A DNA stretch of 64,000 nt from positions 1 through 64,000 of the forward strand of contig JAYFOQ010000034.1 of assembly GCA_034932485.1 (NCBI GenBank), in the 5' to 3' direction. A model generated the notes under the pieces. That model was not told the DNA's origin, did no database searches, and saw nothing but the letters and a program-made list of their open reading frames with translations. Position numbers and translations under genes: made by a program. Source of the stretch: Gordonibacter sp034932485 (GTDB lineage: Bacteria > Actinomycetota > Coriobacteriia > Coriobacteriales > Eggerthellaceae). Below, in pieces: positions 52,415-61,266 of this stretch (positions within the stretch are counted from its first letter, which is position 1; the number at the start of each line of letters is the position of its first letter).

Positions 52415-53281
52415 TTAAAACAAGCTGAAGTAAGCTGTGAGCACAATTGGCCCGACAATAAGTGTTATCCATGTAGCTACGGCAATGGAGGGGCCGAATG
52501 GGAATGCACGAGGATCCTCTGTCGACTCGCGCGACTTCTGGGTTATGAGGGCAAAGAAAATGCCGATGATGCAGGCGACGATCAGGTTGAACACGCTTGC
52601 GGTCACTCCGAGAAAAAGTCCCACCATGAAAACAAGTTTGATATCTCCCCCACCAAGGCTTTGCCGCCCGATAGCCTTATCGAAAATAACAGCCAGGCCC
52701 CACAGCGCTCCCGCGACAATAAAGGCCCCCAGCAAGCTGTCGAGCAATACCGCCACAAGGGGAGATGGTGTGAACGCCAACATGAGGCTACCGAGACCAA
52801 CGGAAGTGGGGTCGATAGTATAGCCGGGGAAGGTGGCAGCCCAAGCGAGAATACCGCCAATGATGTATCCGTTAGGAATGGTGTATGTTTCGAGATCGAC
52901 GAGTGAGAGCCCAAGGAGTATACATCCGAGCGCGCAAAGTCCGAGCGCATGGATAGAGAGACCGTAGACGGCCACAATACTGATGAAAAAGACAGCACTT
53001 ATTAGCTCTGTCACCATATAACGGGCAGCTATTTTGGTGTGGCAATAACGACAGTGTCCTCGCAGAAGTATCCAGCTTAACACGGGTATGAGATCGAGGG
53101 GCGATAGCGTATGCTGGCAGTTTGGGCAGTGGCTGCGTCCCTTGAAAACGCTTTCGCCGGTTATGCTCCTGAATGCCAAGCAGTTAATGAAGCTGCCCAT
53201 ACACGCTCCAAGCAACCCCGCAACGGCGAGGAAAAACACGGGCCATACCGGTGAAACTTGGGTTAATGAGAACAGCGACAC
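52415..53281 (-). CDS. pilD: Prepilin peptidase (A24 family)
   Basis: 288 residues, about eight membrane segments. Two C-x2-C pairs (CPNC, CRYC) in the cytoplasmic loop, as in N-methylating leader peptidases, and both catalytic aspartates: DLETYTIPNG and GGGDIKL. Cleaves after Gly and methylates the new N-terminus of pilins. GTG 53281 with AAAGGG upstream; 18 bp after the preceding pilin-like gene. Confidence 0.93.
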   Translation of the reverse strand: MSLFSLTQVSPVWPVFFLAVAGLLGACMGSFINCLAFRSITGESVFKGRSHCPNCQHTLSPLDLIPVLSWILLRGHCRYCHTKIAARYMVTELISAVFFISIVAVYGLSIHALGLCALGCILLGLSLVDLETYTIPNGYIIGGILAWAATFPGYTIDPTSVGLGSLMLAFTPSPLVAVLLDSLLGAFIVAGALWGLAVIFDKAIGRQSLGGGDIKLVFMVGLFLGVTASVFNLIVACIIGIFFALITQKSRESTEDPRAFPFGPSIAVATWITLIVGPIVLTAYFSLF

Positions 53282-53299
53282 GACAACCCTTTCATGACT

Positions 53300-53749
53300 T
53301 TAGGCACCTTCGATCCATGAGCAGGTAATACTGCCCGATTCTTGTACGGCAATGATTGTAAAAGTACTTGCCTGGACGCTAGTTTGCATTCCGTCGATGG
53401 TGAGATGTGAACTTTCGTTATACCCCGATGGCTTTGCGGGCACGAGTGAATTGGTTGCTTTGTCGTAATAGGCAACCGTGCGACCCTGGGAGTCGAGATG
53501 ACTGGCATGGGTGAAATCGCTTTGTCCCGTACAGCGAGGTACTAGGCAGGCGTTATGGGCTTGGGTAGACGCGATGCTGGTAGCCGTATTAAGCGTGCTT
53601 GCGTCGTTGCCTTCGTGCATCAGTTCAAGGAGGAAAGTTCCGAGGGCAACGAGCAATGCAACACCGATGCAGGAAATGCCGACGAGACATATTGTCTCGA
53701 TGCGAGAAAGACCGTCGATTTCCTTAAGCTTGTTCATAACAACTAGCAT
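53300..53749 (-). CDS. Minor pilin-like protein
   Basis: 149 residues. Class III signal: MNKLKEIDG/LSRIETICLVGISCIG with Gly before the cut and Glu at +5, then a hydrophobic helix. The C-terminal domain (about 100 residues) has four Cys. Start could be ATG 53749 or ATG 53737; no clear ribosome site for either. Encoded just upstream of pilD in the same direction, so likely an extra pilin or pseudopilin. Confidence 0.75.
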   Translation of the reverse strand: MLVVMNKLKEIDGLSRIETICLVGISCIGVALLVALGTFLLELMHEGNDASTLNTATSIASTQAHNACLVPRCTGQSDFTHASHLDSQGRTVAYYDKATNSLVPAKPSGYNESSHLTIDGMQTSVQASTFTIIAVQESGSITCSWIEGA

Positions 53750-53886
53750 ATCACAGGAATAAATGGAGAGGATTGGTTTTGGCGCGTTGTCGCAGCTATG
53801 AGCAAGAGATATGGCACTAGGGTGTAGCGCAATAGCGGGTGCGGAGTTTCCTTGAAATTGAGAGAGATTGAAGGTTTAATGCACGG

Positions 53887-54711
53887 CTAGGAAAGTGCGA
53901 TCCAGCCGCCAGAGCCGGTATAGCCTGTTCCCATCGTGGAGGGAGCGATAAAGTACTTCCCCTCAGAATAGAGTAGATCGCCTTTTTGGGGCGCTTGAGG
54001 CCACTCGGTGTTACCCCAGCCCTTGTCAACCTTATCGGCATCAGTCCATATCTTGGAAGCGTTGTCTATCTTAAAAAAAGCATCGGGATTGTTTCGCATT
54101 GCCTCTTCTAGGGTGAGGTTTGCCGCATGGGGAATATAGCCAGTGTAACCAGCAACATAGGTTCCCGTGCTGTCAGAATATACCTTTCCGGTTTGAACGC
54201 TTGCGCCACCCCCGCCATCGAGATTGTTCTTGACGGCGGCCCAGTCTCCGGACGTGGTGATAGTGTGCGTATCTCCATTCTTGTCGGTAACGGTTATCGA
54301 CCCAGTTGAGCCGCTGCCTGAGCCTCCCGATTCGCCTGGTTGTCCGTAGTAAAAGGAAACTGAATTGGCGGCAGAGTCAATCGTGCATTGTAACGTTGAC
54401 TGAGGGTTGACCGATCCGTTGGCGGAGATGCCACTCTTGAGTGCAACTTCAAGGCAGCGGGCGCTTGTCATTTTCGTGAAATCGCTCTGATAGTTGGTAA
54501 GGCACTCGGCACTTGCCGCGGCTTTTGCGGAACGGCAGTTCGCATCATCGACGGCTTGCTTGGCGTTTGCCGTGGAAGCGGTAAAGACAGGAATGGCAAT
54601 GGCTACGAGCACACCAACGATGGCTACCACAACGAGAAGCTCGGCTAGGGTAAAGCCCTTGGTGTTTTTAGAGACCGATGTCACGCTGTGCACTCGCCTT
54701 CTAAGACTCAT
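53887..54711 (-). CDS. Type IV pilin with extended C-terminal domain
   Basis: 274 residues. Class III signal MSLRRRVHSVTSVSKNTKG/FTLAELLVVVAIVGVL with Glu at +5. Residues 60-130 form the usual alpha-beta roll; a Gly/Ser hinge (GESGGSGSGSTGS) then leads to a domain ending GYTGSGGWIALS that resembles carbohydrate-binding-type ends (WPQAPQKGDLLYSEGKYF) and could bind chitin-like or sugar ligands. ATG 54711 chosen; the frame extends to 54747 without support. Confidence 0.88.
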   Translation of the reverse strand: MSLRRRVHSVTSVSKNTKGFTLAELLVVVAIVGVLVAIAIPVFTASTANAKQAVDDANCRSAKAAASAECLTNYQSDFTKMTSARCLEVALKSGISANGSVNPQSTLQCTIDSAANSVSFYYGQPGESGGSGSGSTGSITVTDKNGDTHTITTSGDWAAVKNNLDGGGGASVQTGKVYSDSTGTYVAGYTGYIPHAANLTLEEAMRNNPDAFFKIDNASKIWTDADKVDKGWGNTEWPQAPQKGDLLYSEGKYFIAPSTMGTGYTGSGGWIALS

Positions 54712-54854
54712 TAATTGATAGCTGAGAGTATCATAAGAGGATGTCATAGTAAGGGGGAGTATTCAAATGTTAACAAGCCATACATATGATACCGAGCGTT
54801 AACGATTCTTTGGTTAAGGCAGATTAAGTTTGCAAAGTTGGGTGATGAAGGAAT

Positions 54855-54881
54855 AAAAAACGAGCCGCATACGCGGCTCGT
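54855..54881 (-). terminator. Terminator after pilin gene (minus strand)
   Basis: ACGAGCCGC/GCGGCTCGT stem (54860-54868 with 54873-54881, loop ATAC); on the minus strand it is followed by six T. Confidence 0.88.
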
Positions 54882-54906
54882 TCGCTCATGATTGGTTGTG
54901 TAACGA

Positions 54907-55320
54907 TTATGACACTGGTTTTATGGTCACTTTGCCATCGGTGCCGATAGCGTAAGAAATATGTTGACCCTTATTCCATGTCACACCGGATTGGCCAGCA
55001 ATATTTGGCGTAGAGCCAAGATCGCTGCTGTTAGCCAAGCAAATAAACGAGCCCGAAGCCTCCTTGGTTACCGCACCGTCGGTGTTAAGGTACCAAGTTT
55101 TATCTGTTCCTGCACTGCCGTCGAGTGCTTTAACTTGGACAACAGCATAGCCAGAGCGGATATTTGCCTCGTCGGTAGCAGCTTGTGATTTGCTTAACGA
55201 AGCGCTAAACACGGGGATGGCGATTGCTACCAGTACGGCGATGATAGCAACAACTACCAGCAACTCGGCAAGGGTGAAACCCTCTTTGTCCTCACGTACC
55301 TTTTTGATCATCTCTTTCAT
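54907..55320 (-). CDS. pilA: Type IV pilin (candidate major pilin)
   Basis: 137 residues, the size of a major pilin. Signal MKEMIKKVREDKEG/FTLAELLVVVAIIAVLVAIAIP with Glu at +5. It has a strong AAGGAGG ribosome site and its own hairpin-rich leader and terminator, which suits high expression. The globular part is short, contains a single Cys, and ends VTIKPVS. Confidence 0.92.
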   Translation of the reverse strand: MKEMIKKVREDKEGFTLAELLVVVAIIAVLVAIAIPVFSASLSKSQAATDEANIRSGYAVVQVKALDGSAGTDKTWYLNTDGAVTKEASGSFICLANSSDLGSTPNIAGQSGVTWNKGQHISYAIGTDGKVTIKPVS

Positions 55321-55335
55321 AGTATCCTCCTTAGC

Positions 55336-55369
55336 GAAGCTTTCAGCTTCTTCGGTTGCTTTTGCAACC
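55336..55369 (-). promoter_or_regulatory. Two small hairpins in pilin leader
   Basis: GGTTGC/GCAACC (55354-55359 with 55364-55369, loop TTTT) and GAAGCT/AGCTTC (55336-55341 with 55345-55350). They sit between pilC and the pilin start, upstream of the ribosome site. Probably leader stability elements. Confidence 0.5.
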
Positions 55370-55409
55370 CCTGTAAAACCTCAAGTAGATTAGCGTTCTT
55401 TCCTCTGTA

Positions 55410-55435
55410 GGCATGTAACTAAGCTGTTACATGCC
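55410..55435 (-). promoter_or_regulatory. Hairpin over the pilC stop codon
   Basis: 10-bp stem GGCATGTAAC/GTTACATGCC (55410-55419 with 55426-55435). The pilC TAA (55427-55429) is inside the stem. No T run follows, so it could protect mRNA ends or give differential expression of the downstream pilin. Confidence 0.5.
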
Positions 55436-56638
55436 TGAGTAGATAGAAAACATTGCTAAGTATAGCGCTATAACTATATAACCTGCAAATATAGCAATAA
55501 AAATTAGAAGTGCGGGTTCAAGTTTTGACAAAGCTTTTTGTATAGCACGATCGGTTTCGTCGTCGTAGAAGGCACCCATAGTGGCAAGTGTTTCTTCTAG
55601 TGCTCCCGTCTCCTCGCCAACCGTTGCCATTTCCACCAACGCCGAAGGCATGAAAGGTACTTTTTCCATACATGCTCCAAGTTGCTTACCCTCTTCGAGC
55701 TGCGAGGTCATCTTCCCGACATTTTGACTGAAGAGGTAATTATCAAGCACCTTTGCCGTTATGGTTACTGCGTAAGTCATTTGAAGCCCCGACCCCAAAA
55801 GTGTCGACATCGTGTTAGCAAACTGGGCTGCGTTCGATAGTCGTGCGATATTGCCAACAATTGGAATTCTCAGCTTAATGCCTGCCCACGTGAGGCGCCC
55901 TTTTTCAGATTTTGACCACATTTTGAATGCAATACCCAAGACGACGATAATAAGGATTATCCAAACGATATTGCTGCTGATAACATCGCTTGAGTTGATG
56001 AGAATCTGCGTAGCAAGAGGCATCTGTGCACCATAGCTAGAGAGAATGTTTTTAAAGGTGGGTATAACGGCCACCATTATTATAGCCACAACGACTATAG
56101 CAACAACAATAACGAATAGAGGGTAGGTAAGCGCTTGGGCAAGCTTAGCTTTCGTTTTGGAGGCTTTGTCGTAATAGTGGTGAAGTGTGTCGAAGCTCTT
56201 GTCGAGGGTACCGGCTTGCTCGCCCGCTCGAACTGTCTCGTAGAATAAAACGGGAAGCTTTGATCCTCCTTTACTTTCAAAGCTTGTGGCAAGCCCGTGT
56301 CCTGCCATGACATCTTGTCCCACCTCTTCCAAAATGGCCTTGAGCGACTTGTCCGATGTTTGGTCGGCAACGAGTTGCACGCATTTTGCCATACTCATTC
56401 CGGCATTGAAGATAATGGAGAACTGAGAGCACATGATGGATATAGCTTTAGGCTTTATTTTGCCGGATCCTATTTCCATCTTCAGGAATTCTGGCCGGTC
56501 TTTGACGGCGACAATGTTACTGACAACGCGGCAGGATGCACGAGCCTTTTCGATTGCCTCAAACTCGTCGAAGGCTTCCACGACACCCGTTATTGGTTGG
56601 CCTGAAAAAGACGTTCCTTCATATTTAAATACGGCCAC
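55427..56638 (-). CDS. pilC: Type IV pilus platform protein PilC (GspF family)
   Basis: 403 residues. Two T2SF domains (about 70-195 and 275-400), each with a membrane hairpin, as in PilC: SQFSIIFNAGMSMAKCVQLVADQT and FANTMSTLLGSGLQMTYAV; EEVGQDVMAGHG; and MATVGEETGALEETLATMGAFYD. Platform under the pilus, contacting PilB/PilT. 83 bp after pilT. Confidence 0.94.
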   Translation of the reverse strand: MAVFKYEGTSFSGQPITGVVEAFDEFEAIEKARASCRVVSNIVAVKDRPEFLKMEIGSGKIKPKAISIMCSQFSIIFNAGMSMAKCVQLVADQTSDKSLKAILEEVGQDVMAGHGLATSFESKGGSKLPVLFYETVRAGEQAGTLDKSFDTLHHYYDKASKTKAKLAQALTYPLFVIVVAIVVVAIIMVAVIPTFKNILSSYGAQMPLATQILINSSDVISSNIVWIILIIVVLGIAFKMWSKSEKGRLTWAGIKLRIPIVGNIARLSNAAQFANTMSTLLGSGLQMTYAVTITAKVLDNYLFSQNVGKMTSQLEEGKQLGACMEKVPFMPSALVEMATVGEETGALEETLATMGAFYDDETDRAIQKALSKLEPALLIFIAIFAGYIVIALYLAMFSIYSGM

Positions 56639-56721
56639 GGTTCATGCCTTTCTCATGCTGGTGCGAAGCGCTGTACGGGGATGATGCCAGGACGGTATGT
56701 TGGTCGGTGGTGGTGTCATGT

Positions 56722-57780
56722 TCAAAACCGCCCGGTGCTTTTTGCCACGTATTCGGAATCGTGTGCGGCATCGATGGCGGTTTGGGCCTCAATTATATTT
56801 CGTTTGTACAGGTTAATGAGGGCGTTATCCATAGTAATAGAGCCGACCGCTGCCGAAGTGGAAAGAGCGTTGGCAATCTGGGGTGTCTTTCCCTCACGAA
56901 TGAGGTTGCGAATGGCGGGAGTTACCATCATGAGTTCTGCTGCCAAGGCGCGTCCGCCGCCTCGCTTGCGTACAAGCTGTTGGCTGAGCACCGCGTGGAG
57001 ACAGGTTGATACTTGCATGCGCACCTGCTTTTGCAGCCCTTCGGGGAATACGTCAACCATGCGATCGATCGAGTCGGCCGCTGAACTGGTATGAAGCGTA
57101 GCTAGTACGAGGTGACCGGTTTCTGCGGCAGTTAAAGCTGTCTCGATGGTATTGAGATCACGCATTTCGCCAATGAGGATGATGTCGGGATCCTCGCGCA
57201 GAACGGCGCGCAGCGCGTCGCTGTAGCTTTCGGTGTCGGTACCGATTTCGCGCTGGTTGATTACACATTTGTCGGGTGTATGAATGTACTCGATGGGGTC
57301 CTCAAGGGTGATGATGTGATCGAGACGCGTGTGGTTTATTTGGTCGAGCAATGCCGCCATAGTAGTCGATTTGCCCGAACCGGTTTCGCCGGTAACAAGG
57401 ATTATGCCACGCTGTAGACGGGGAAAATCGAGCACTGCGGGGGGCAGCCCTAAGCTTTCGAGTGAGGGAATAACATCGGAGAGCAGACGCAGCGCCGCGC
57501 TTACGTTTCCCTTCTGACGAAAAAGATTGACGCGCACACGTACTTTGGCGACGGTAATTGCGAGGTCAAGCTGACCGCACGATTTGATGGCATCGTAGCT
57601 GTTACCAGCAATACTGCGCGCATATTCTTCACATTGCTCATGAGTAAGTACATCGCAATTCGGCATATCGGTTAACTGTCCGTCAATACGGTACTTTGGC
57701 GGTAGCCCGCAGACAAGGTGAATATCCGAGGCGTTGTCGGCGTGTGCTTGCGCAACCAGTTCTTCAACAGATAACATCAT
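56722..57780 (-). CDS. pilT: Type IV pilus retraction ATPase PilT
   Basis: 352 residues. Seen: Walker A GETGSGKSTTMAALL, Asp box TLEDPIEYIH, Walker B DIILIGEMRD, His box HLVLATLHTSSA, and the PilT retraction motif AIRNLIREGK near the C-terminus. Hexameric motor that depolymerises pili, giving twitching and DNA uptake. Encoded 11 bp after pilB. Confidence 0.95.
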   Translation of the reverse strand: MMLSVEELVAQAHADNASDIHLVCGLPPKYRIDGQLTDMPNCDVLTHEQCEEYARSIAGNSYDAIKSCGQLDLAITVAKVRVRVNLFRQKGNVSAALRLLSDVIPSLESLGLPPAVLDFPRLQRGIILVTGETGSGKSTTMAALLDQINHTRLDHIITLEDPIEYIHTPDKCVINQREIGTDTESYSDALRAVLREDPDIILIGEMRDLNTIETALTAAETGHLVLATLHTSSAADSIDRMVDVFPEGLQKQVRMQVSTCLHAVLSQQLVRKRGGGRALAAELMMVTPAIRNLIREGKTPQIANALSTSAAVGSITMDNALINLYKRNIIEAQTAIDAAHDSEYVAKSTGRF

Positions 57781-57791
57781 TGCAGCTTCCT

Positions 57792-59492
57792 TTAGTCGAG
57801 CGTGTTGATGGTGCGCATTGCCTCTTCGATAGTGGTAACGCCCTCGAACACGAGCTGGATGCAGTTGGTGGATAGGGGTACAAAGTCAGAGTTGTCGAGA
57901 ATAATCTTTATCTCGTCACGGTTGGCATTGTCGGAGATGGCCCGTCTGAGCGTACGATCGATGATGAGTATTTCGAACACAGCAGTGCGCCCTCGGTATC
58001 CCGTATGAAAGCAAAGCGGACAGCCTTTGCCGCGGTAGAACTTAGTCTGAGGGTTATAGGTAAGCCCAATCGCCTCAAGTTCAGCGGGGGTTGGCGTGTA
58101 CTCTTCCTTGCAATGAGGACAGATGCGCCGGACAAGCCGCTGGCTGATAATGCCGCGCAAGCCCGACGCAATAAGGTAGGATTCCACGCCAATATCGAGT
58201 AGGCGGTCGATGGTAGATAGCGCGTCGTAGGTGTGGATGGTTGAGAGCACTAAATGCCCGGTGATGGCACCGCGCATGGCGATTTCTGCCGTCTCGCCAT
58301 CACGAATCTCACCTACGGCGACGATGTCAGGATCTTGACGCAGGATAGACCGCAATCCACTTGAGAAGGTCATCCCCGTTTTCTCGTTGATTTGCACTTG
58401 ATTGATGCCATCAATGTTGTATTCCACCGGGTCTTCAAGGGTGATGAGCTTAACTTGTTCGTTGTTAAGCTCGTGGATCATGGTGTACATCGTGGACGAT
58501 TTTCCAGAACCAGTTGGTCCGGCAATAAGAATAACGCCGCTATTAGCATGCATAAGCTTCTCGTATTTAATTAAATTGTCGCCCGTGAGTCCGATGCCAT
58601 GAGGGTTGAGTAGCTCGGTGCTTTTGTCGAGCAAGCGCACCACGACCGATTCACCATAGATGGTTGGCAAGGTGGAAAGGCGCAAGTCGATATCCCGGCT
58701 TTTGATGCGTACATTAGCACGACCGTCTTGCGGAATACGGTGTTCGGCGATATTCATGCCGCTCATAATTTTCAGGCGGGAGATAACGCTACCCTGAAGA
58801 TCGCGGGGTACGGTGAGCACGTTGCGCATCAGGCCATCGATGCGCATGCGAACTTGAAGATCGCCTTCGCGGGGCTCAAGGTGAATGTCGGAGGCGCGCT
58901 CTGTTGCCGCACGCTCGATAATAGAGTTGACGAGGCGAATGGTGGGCGCGCTTTGTGCGTCGTCTTCACTATCAAGTGTGGTGCCGCTGAAGCGTATGTC
59001 AACCGCATCGGGGTTAGCAGCAGATGCTTCGTTGCGCATGTCCTCGATGGCGCGCGCAGCTCCTTCGTTTCCATAGAGTTGCATAATGGCACGTTCGATA
59101 GCGTTTTTGGTGGAAACCATGGGGACGATGCGTCGTCGTGCTGCCGTGCGAGCCTCTTCCTGTGCGATGAAGTTCATGGGGTCGCTCATGGCGACGTACA
59201 CTTCGTCGGGAGTCGCCTTTACCGGTACCATGTTGTACTTGCGTGCCATGTTTTTGGGCATGGCCTGTGTCAGTTCGGTAGGTAATATAACGTTACTCAG
59301 ATCGATGAAATCAATGCCAAGCTGCATGCACAATATATCGATCAGTTCTTTTTCGGTGATGAAGCCCGAATCGATGAGTGTCTCGCCCAATCGCTTTCCA
59401 CTGCCCTTTTGCGCAGCGAGAGCACTATCAAGTTGATCGGTAGTGATGTAGCCGCTTTCGAGCAACATATCTCCCAGTCGTTTATACGCCAT
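57792..59492 (-). CDS. pilB: Type IV pilus extension ATPase PilB
   Basis: 566 residues. N-terminal MshEN-like domain repeats (LGDMLLESGYIT, LGETLIDSGFIT), linked in relatives to c-di-GMP binding; GspE core with Walker A GPTGSGKSSTMYTM, Asp box TLEDPVEYNI, Walker B DIVAVGEIRDGETA and His box HLVLSTIHTYD; C-terminal zinc tetracysteine CPHC and CPLC. Polymerises pilin. Stop of the preceding pilin-like gene is 15 bp upstream. Confidence 0.95.
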   Translation of the reverse strand: MAYKRLGDMLLESGYITTDQLDSALAAQKGSGKRLGETLIDSGFITEKELIDILCMQLGIDFIDLSNVILPTELTQAMPKNMARKYNMVPVKATPDEVYVAMSDPMNFIAQEEARTAARRRIVPMVSTKNAIERAIMQLYGNEGAARAIEDMRNEASAANPDAVDIRFSGTTLDSEDDAQSAPTIRLVNSIIERAATERASDIHLEPREGDLQVRMRIDGLMRNVLTVPRDLQGSVISRLKIMSGMNIAEHRIPQDGRANVRIKSRDIDLRLSTLPTIYGESVVVRLLDKSTELLNPHGIGLTGDNLIKYEKLMHANSGVILIAGPTGSGKSSTMYTMIHELNNEQVKLITLEDPVEYNIDGINQVQINEKTGMTFSSGLRSILRQDPDIVAVGEIRDGETAEIAMRGAITGHLVLSTIHTYDALSTIDRLLDIGVESYLIASGLRGIISQRLVRRICPHCKEEYTPTPAELEAIGLTYNPQTKFYRGKGCPLCFHTGYRGRTAVFEILIIDRTLRRAISDNANRDEIKIILDNSDFVPLSTNCIQLVFEGVTTIEEAMRTINTLD

Positions 59493-59507
59493 GAAAATCT
59501 CCTGTTT

Positions 59508-60206
59508 CTACCAATTGTTAACCGCGCGAACGGTGTGGGTTGTGGTCGTGTTAATAGCGTTGATGCGTGTTCCGTCTGCATTATATATAGCTAGTGCGAA
59601 GGTCCAGATTCCTGTTGTCGCATCCCATGTCAATGTAGTGAGGTGGGCGGTGTAGGTTTGTGTCGATGCCTTATTGCCGCCCGCTGTGGCACCAGTGTTA
59701 ACAAGAGGGAGGGGTATGGCGGCAGATGCGGCAGACTTGTCTACCCCTTCGGCGAGATCTATGCCGTTAAGCATGATGATACCGGTGTCGTCCATTGAGC
59801 TGTTGCTTAAAAAGAGTCGGTAACCGCGCGTAGCGCTGTCGAACGCCCATGCCTTCGCACCTTGGATGTTTGCCGAGCCACCCGGAACTTCTGCGATAGC
59901 ATAGGCAAAGCGCAGCTCGTCCTCGACGGCGGTTACAGCATTGCGATAGACAGCTTGAGCTTCGCTGACTGATCGAACTTGGGAGTAGGCATTAATTGCC
60001 ACGCCGATACCGACAGCAACCGCCATGGTTAGTAATCCGACTAACGCCACGACGAAGAGCAGTTCGGTAATGGTAAAACCAGCGTTGAGGCATCGACGTG
60101 TTGAGATAGGTTGCGCTTGGCGTGAGTAGCTTGGATGCAGAGGCGCCTGCATTTTGTGAGCAACTTTCGCGAGAGGATATCGGTCAAGGAAGGAAAACTT
60201 CATCAT
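59508..60206 (-). CDS. Minor pilin, PilW/GspJ-like
   Basis: 232 residues. Long basic leader then NAG/FTITELLFVVALVGLLTMAVAVG with Glu at +5, followed by an alpha helix (INAYSQVRSVSEAQAVYRNAVTAVEDELRFAYAIAE) typical of the J/W subclass and a beta-rich C-terminus. Overlaps the upstream gene by 4 bp, so coupled. Long leader (about 46 residues) leaves the start uncertain. Confidence 0.82.
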   Translation of the reverse strand: MMKFSFLDRYPLAKVAHKMQAPLHPSYSRQAQPISTRRCLNAGFTITELLFVVALVGLLTMAVAVGIGVAINAYSQVRSVSEAQAVYRNAVTAVEDELRFAYAIAEVPGGSANIQGAKAWAFDSATRGYRLFLSNSSMDDTGIIMLNGIDLAEGVDKSAASAAIPLPLVNTGATAGGNKASTQTYTAHLTTLTWDATTGIWTFALAIYNADGTRINAINTTTTHTVRAVNNW

Positions 60207-60583
60207 GATCGTCCCAGCGTTGGGTCAAGCAGGTACCGGGTGAAGGTGTATTTGCCATCACCGCTTGATACATAGGTGTTGACCGTGAACGACGTGGTAA
60301 TAGGAAAGGCGAGGTCGTTGGATGCGGCGGAATCGGCCTGCATGGTGATGGTGGTTGTTCCCGTCGACGCAACGGTGGTCGCCATGTCAGAAATTTGCTC
60401 GTAGGTTGCAGTTGTTCTGTCGGCACTCGTTATCGATGTGGTGGTGGCCACGTTGATCATTGTGGCGAACAGTACGGTGGCCAACCCAACAATGAGGATA
60501 CCAACCAAAACTTCGGCGATACTTTCTCCCGACGTTGAGGTAATTCTGCTCGTAGCAATGCATTCCTGCAGTGACCTGCTCAT
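60203..60583 (-). CDS. Minor pilin, PilV/GspI-like
   Basis: 126 residues from ATG 60583, which has AAGGAGG at good spacing; the open frame to 60712 is not used. Signal ITSTSG/ESIAEVLVGILIVGLATVLF: Glu at +5, atypical Glu instead of Phe at +1. Small beta domain after the helix. Between the GspK-like and the GspJ-like genes. Confidence 0.82.
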   Translation of the reverse strand: MSRSLQECIATSRITSTSGESIAEVLVGILIVGLATVLFATMINVATTTSITSADRTTATYEQISDMATTVASTGTTTITMQADSAASNDLAFPITTSFTVNTYVSSGDGKYTFTRYLLDPTLGRS

Positions 60584-60584
60584 A

Positions 60585-61262
60585 CTAGGCACCTCCTTGT
60601 GTAGTGCTGGTTTGAACAGGCTTACGGATAATGGCATGGCCCCAGGTGACACTGGCGGGTGTGGTGCGCGCCTCGTCGGCATAAAGGATAGCAGCGGGAA
60701 TTTCGCATACAAGGCGGTAGTTCTCTTCGGGGTTTTTCCCTGCGGTGCTCGTTTGCGTATAAAGCGTTATATAAAGGGAGTAAGCTCCGAGGGAGTGATC
60801 GGTTAATGTTGAGGTGCCTGTTGGTGTGGCAACCATGCGCATAACTGCAGTAACAGGGATGAGGCTTCCATTTTCTGCGTTAGGGGCTGTGATGGTGAGC
60901 GTTTGAGTGGACGAGTTGCTTGATGTGGCAACCCGCGTCGCCGCCTGAGCAAGCCATGAGTGAAGGTTTCCTGTGGGAGCTTCCTTTGGCACGGTGCAAG
61001 TCCAGTTGATACCACCGTCGGCGGTGGTGCAAGTGGCGGTTGACAGGGCGTCGCGCAAAAGTACGGCTGCCGATGTGGTGGAGTAGTAGGCTTGCTGGCT
61101 CTTCTCGAGCGCTGCAAGCTGACCCGTGGTAACCGTTGCTGCCGTGAGTACGACGGCTCCCACCATAGCGCACACGAGGAAATAGAATAAAGCGATGAGG
61201 ATGGATGCGCCACGTGTGCCTACGCCGCGCGTAAAAGATAGGTATGTTGTCTGGTTGCTCAT
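60585..61262 (-). CDS. Minor pilin, PilX/GspK-like (lacks Glu5)
   Basis: 225 residues. Short leader MSNQTTYLSFTRGVGTRG/ASILIALFYFLVCAMVGAVVL. The +5 residue is Ile, not Glu, as in GspK/PilX-type tip pilins. The following helix (AALEKSQQAYYSTTSAAVLLRDALSTA) and Cys pair (CTTADGGINWTC) fit. Starts 4 bp after the large protein's stop and ends 1 bp before the next gene. Confidence 0.8.
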   Translation of the reverse strand: MSNQTTYLSFTRGVGTRGASILIALFYFLVCAMVGAVVLTAATVTTGQLAALEKSQQAYYSTTSAAVLLRDALSTATCTTADGGINWTCTVPKEAPTGNLHSWLAQAATRVATSSNSSTQTLTITAPNAENGSLIPVTAVMRMVATPTGTSTLTDHSLGAYSLYITLYTQTSTAGKNPEENYRLVCEIPAAILYADEARTTPASVTWGHAIIRKPVQTSTTQGGA

Positions 61263-61266
61263 CTTT

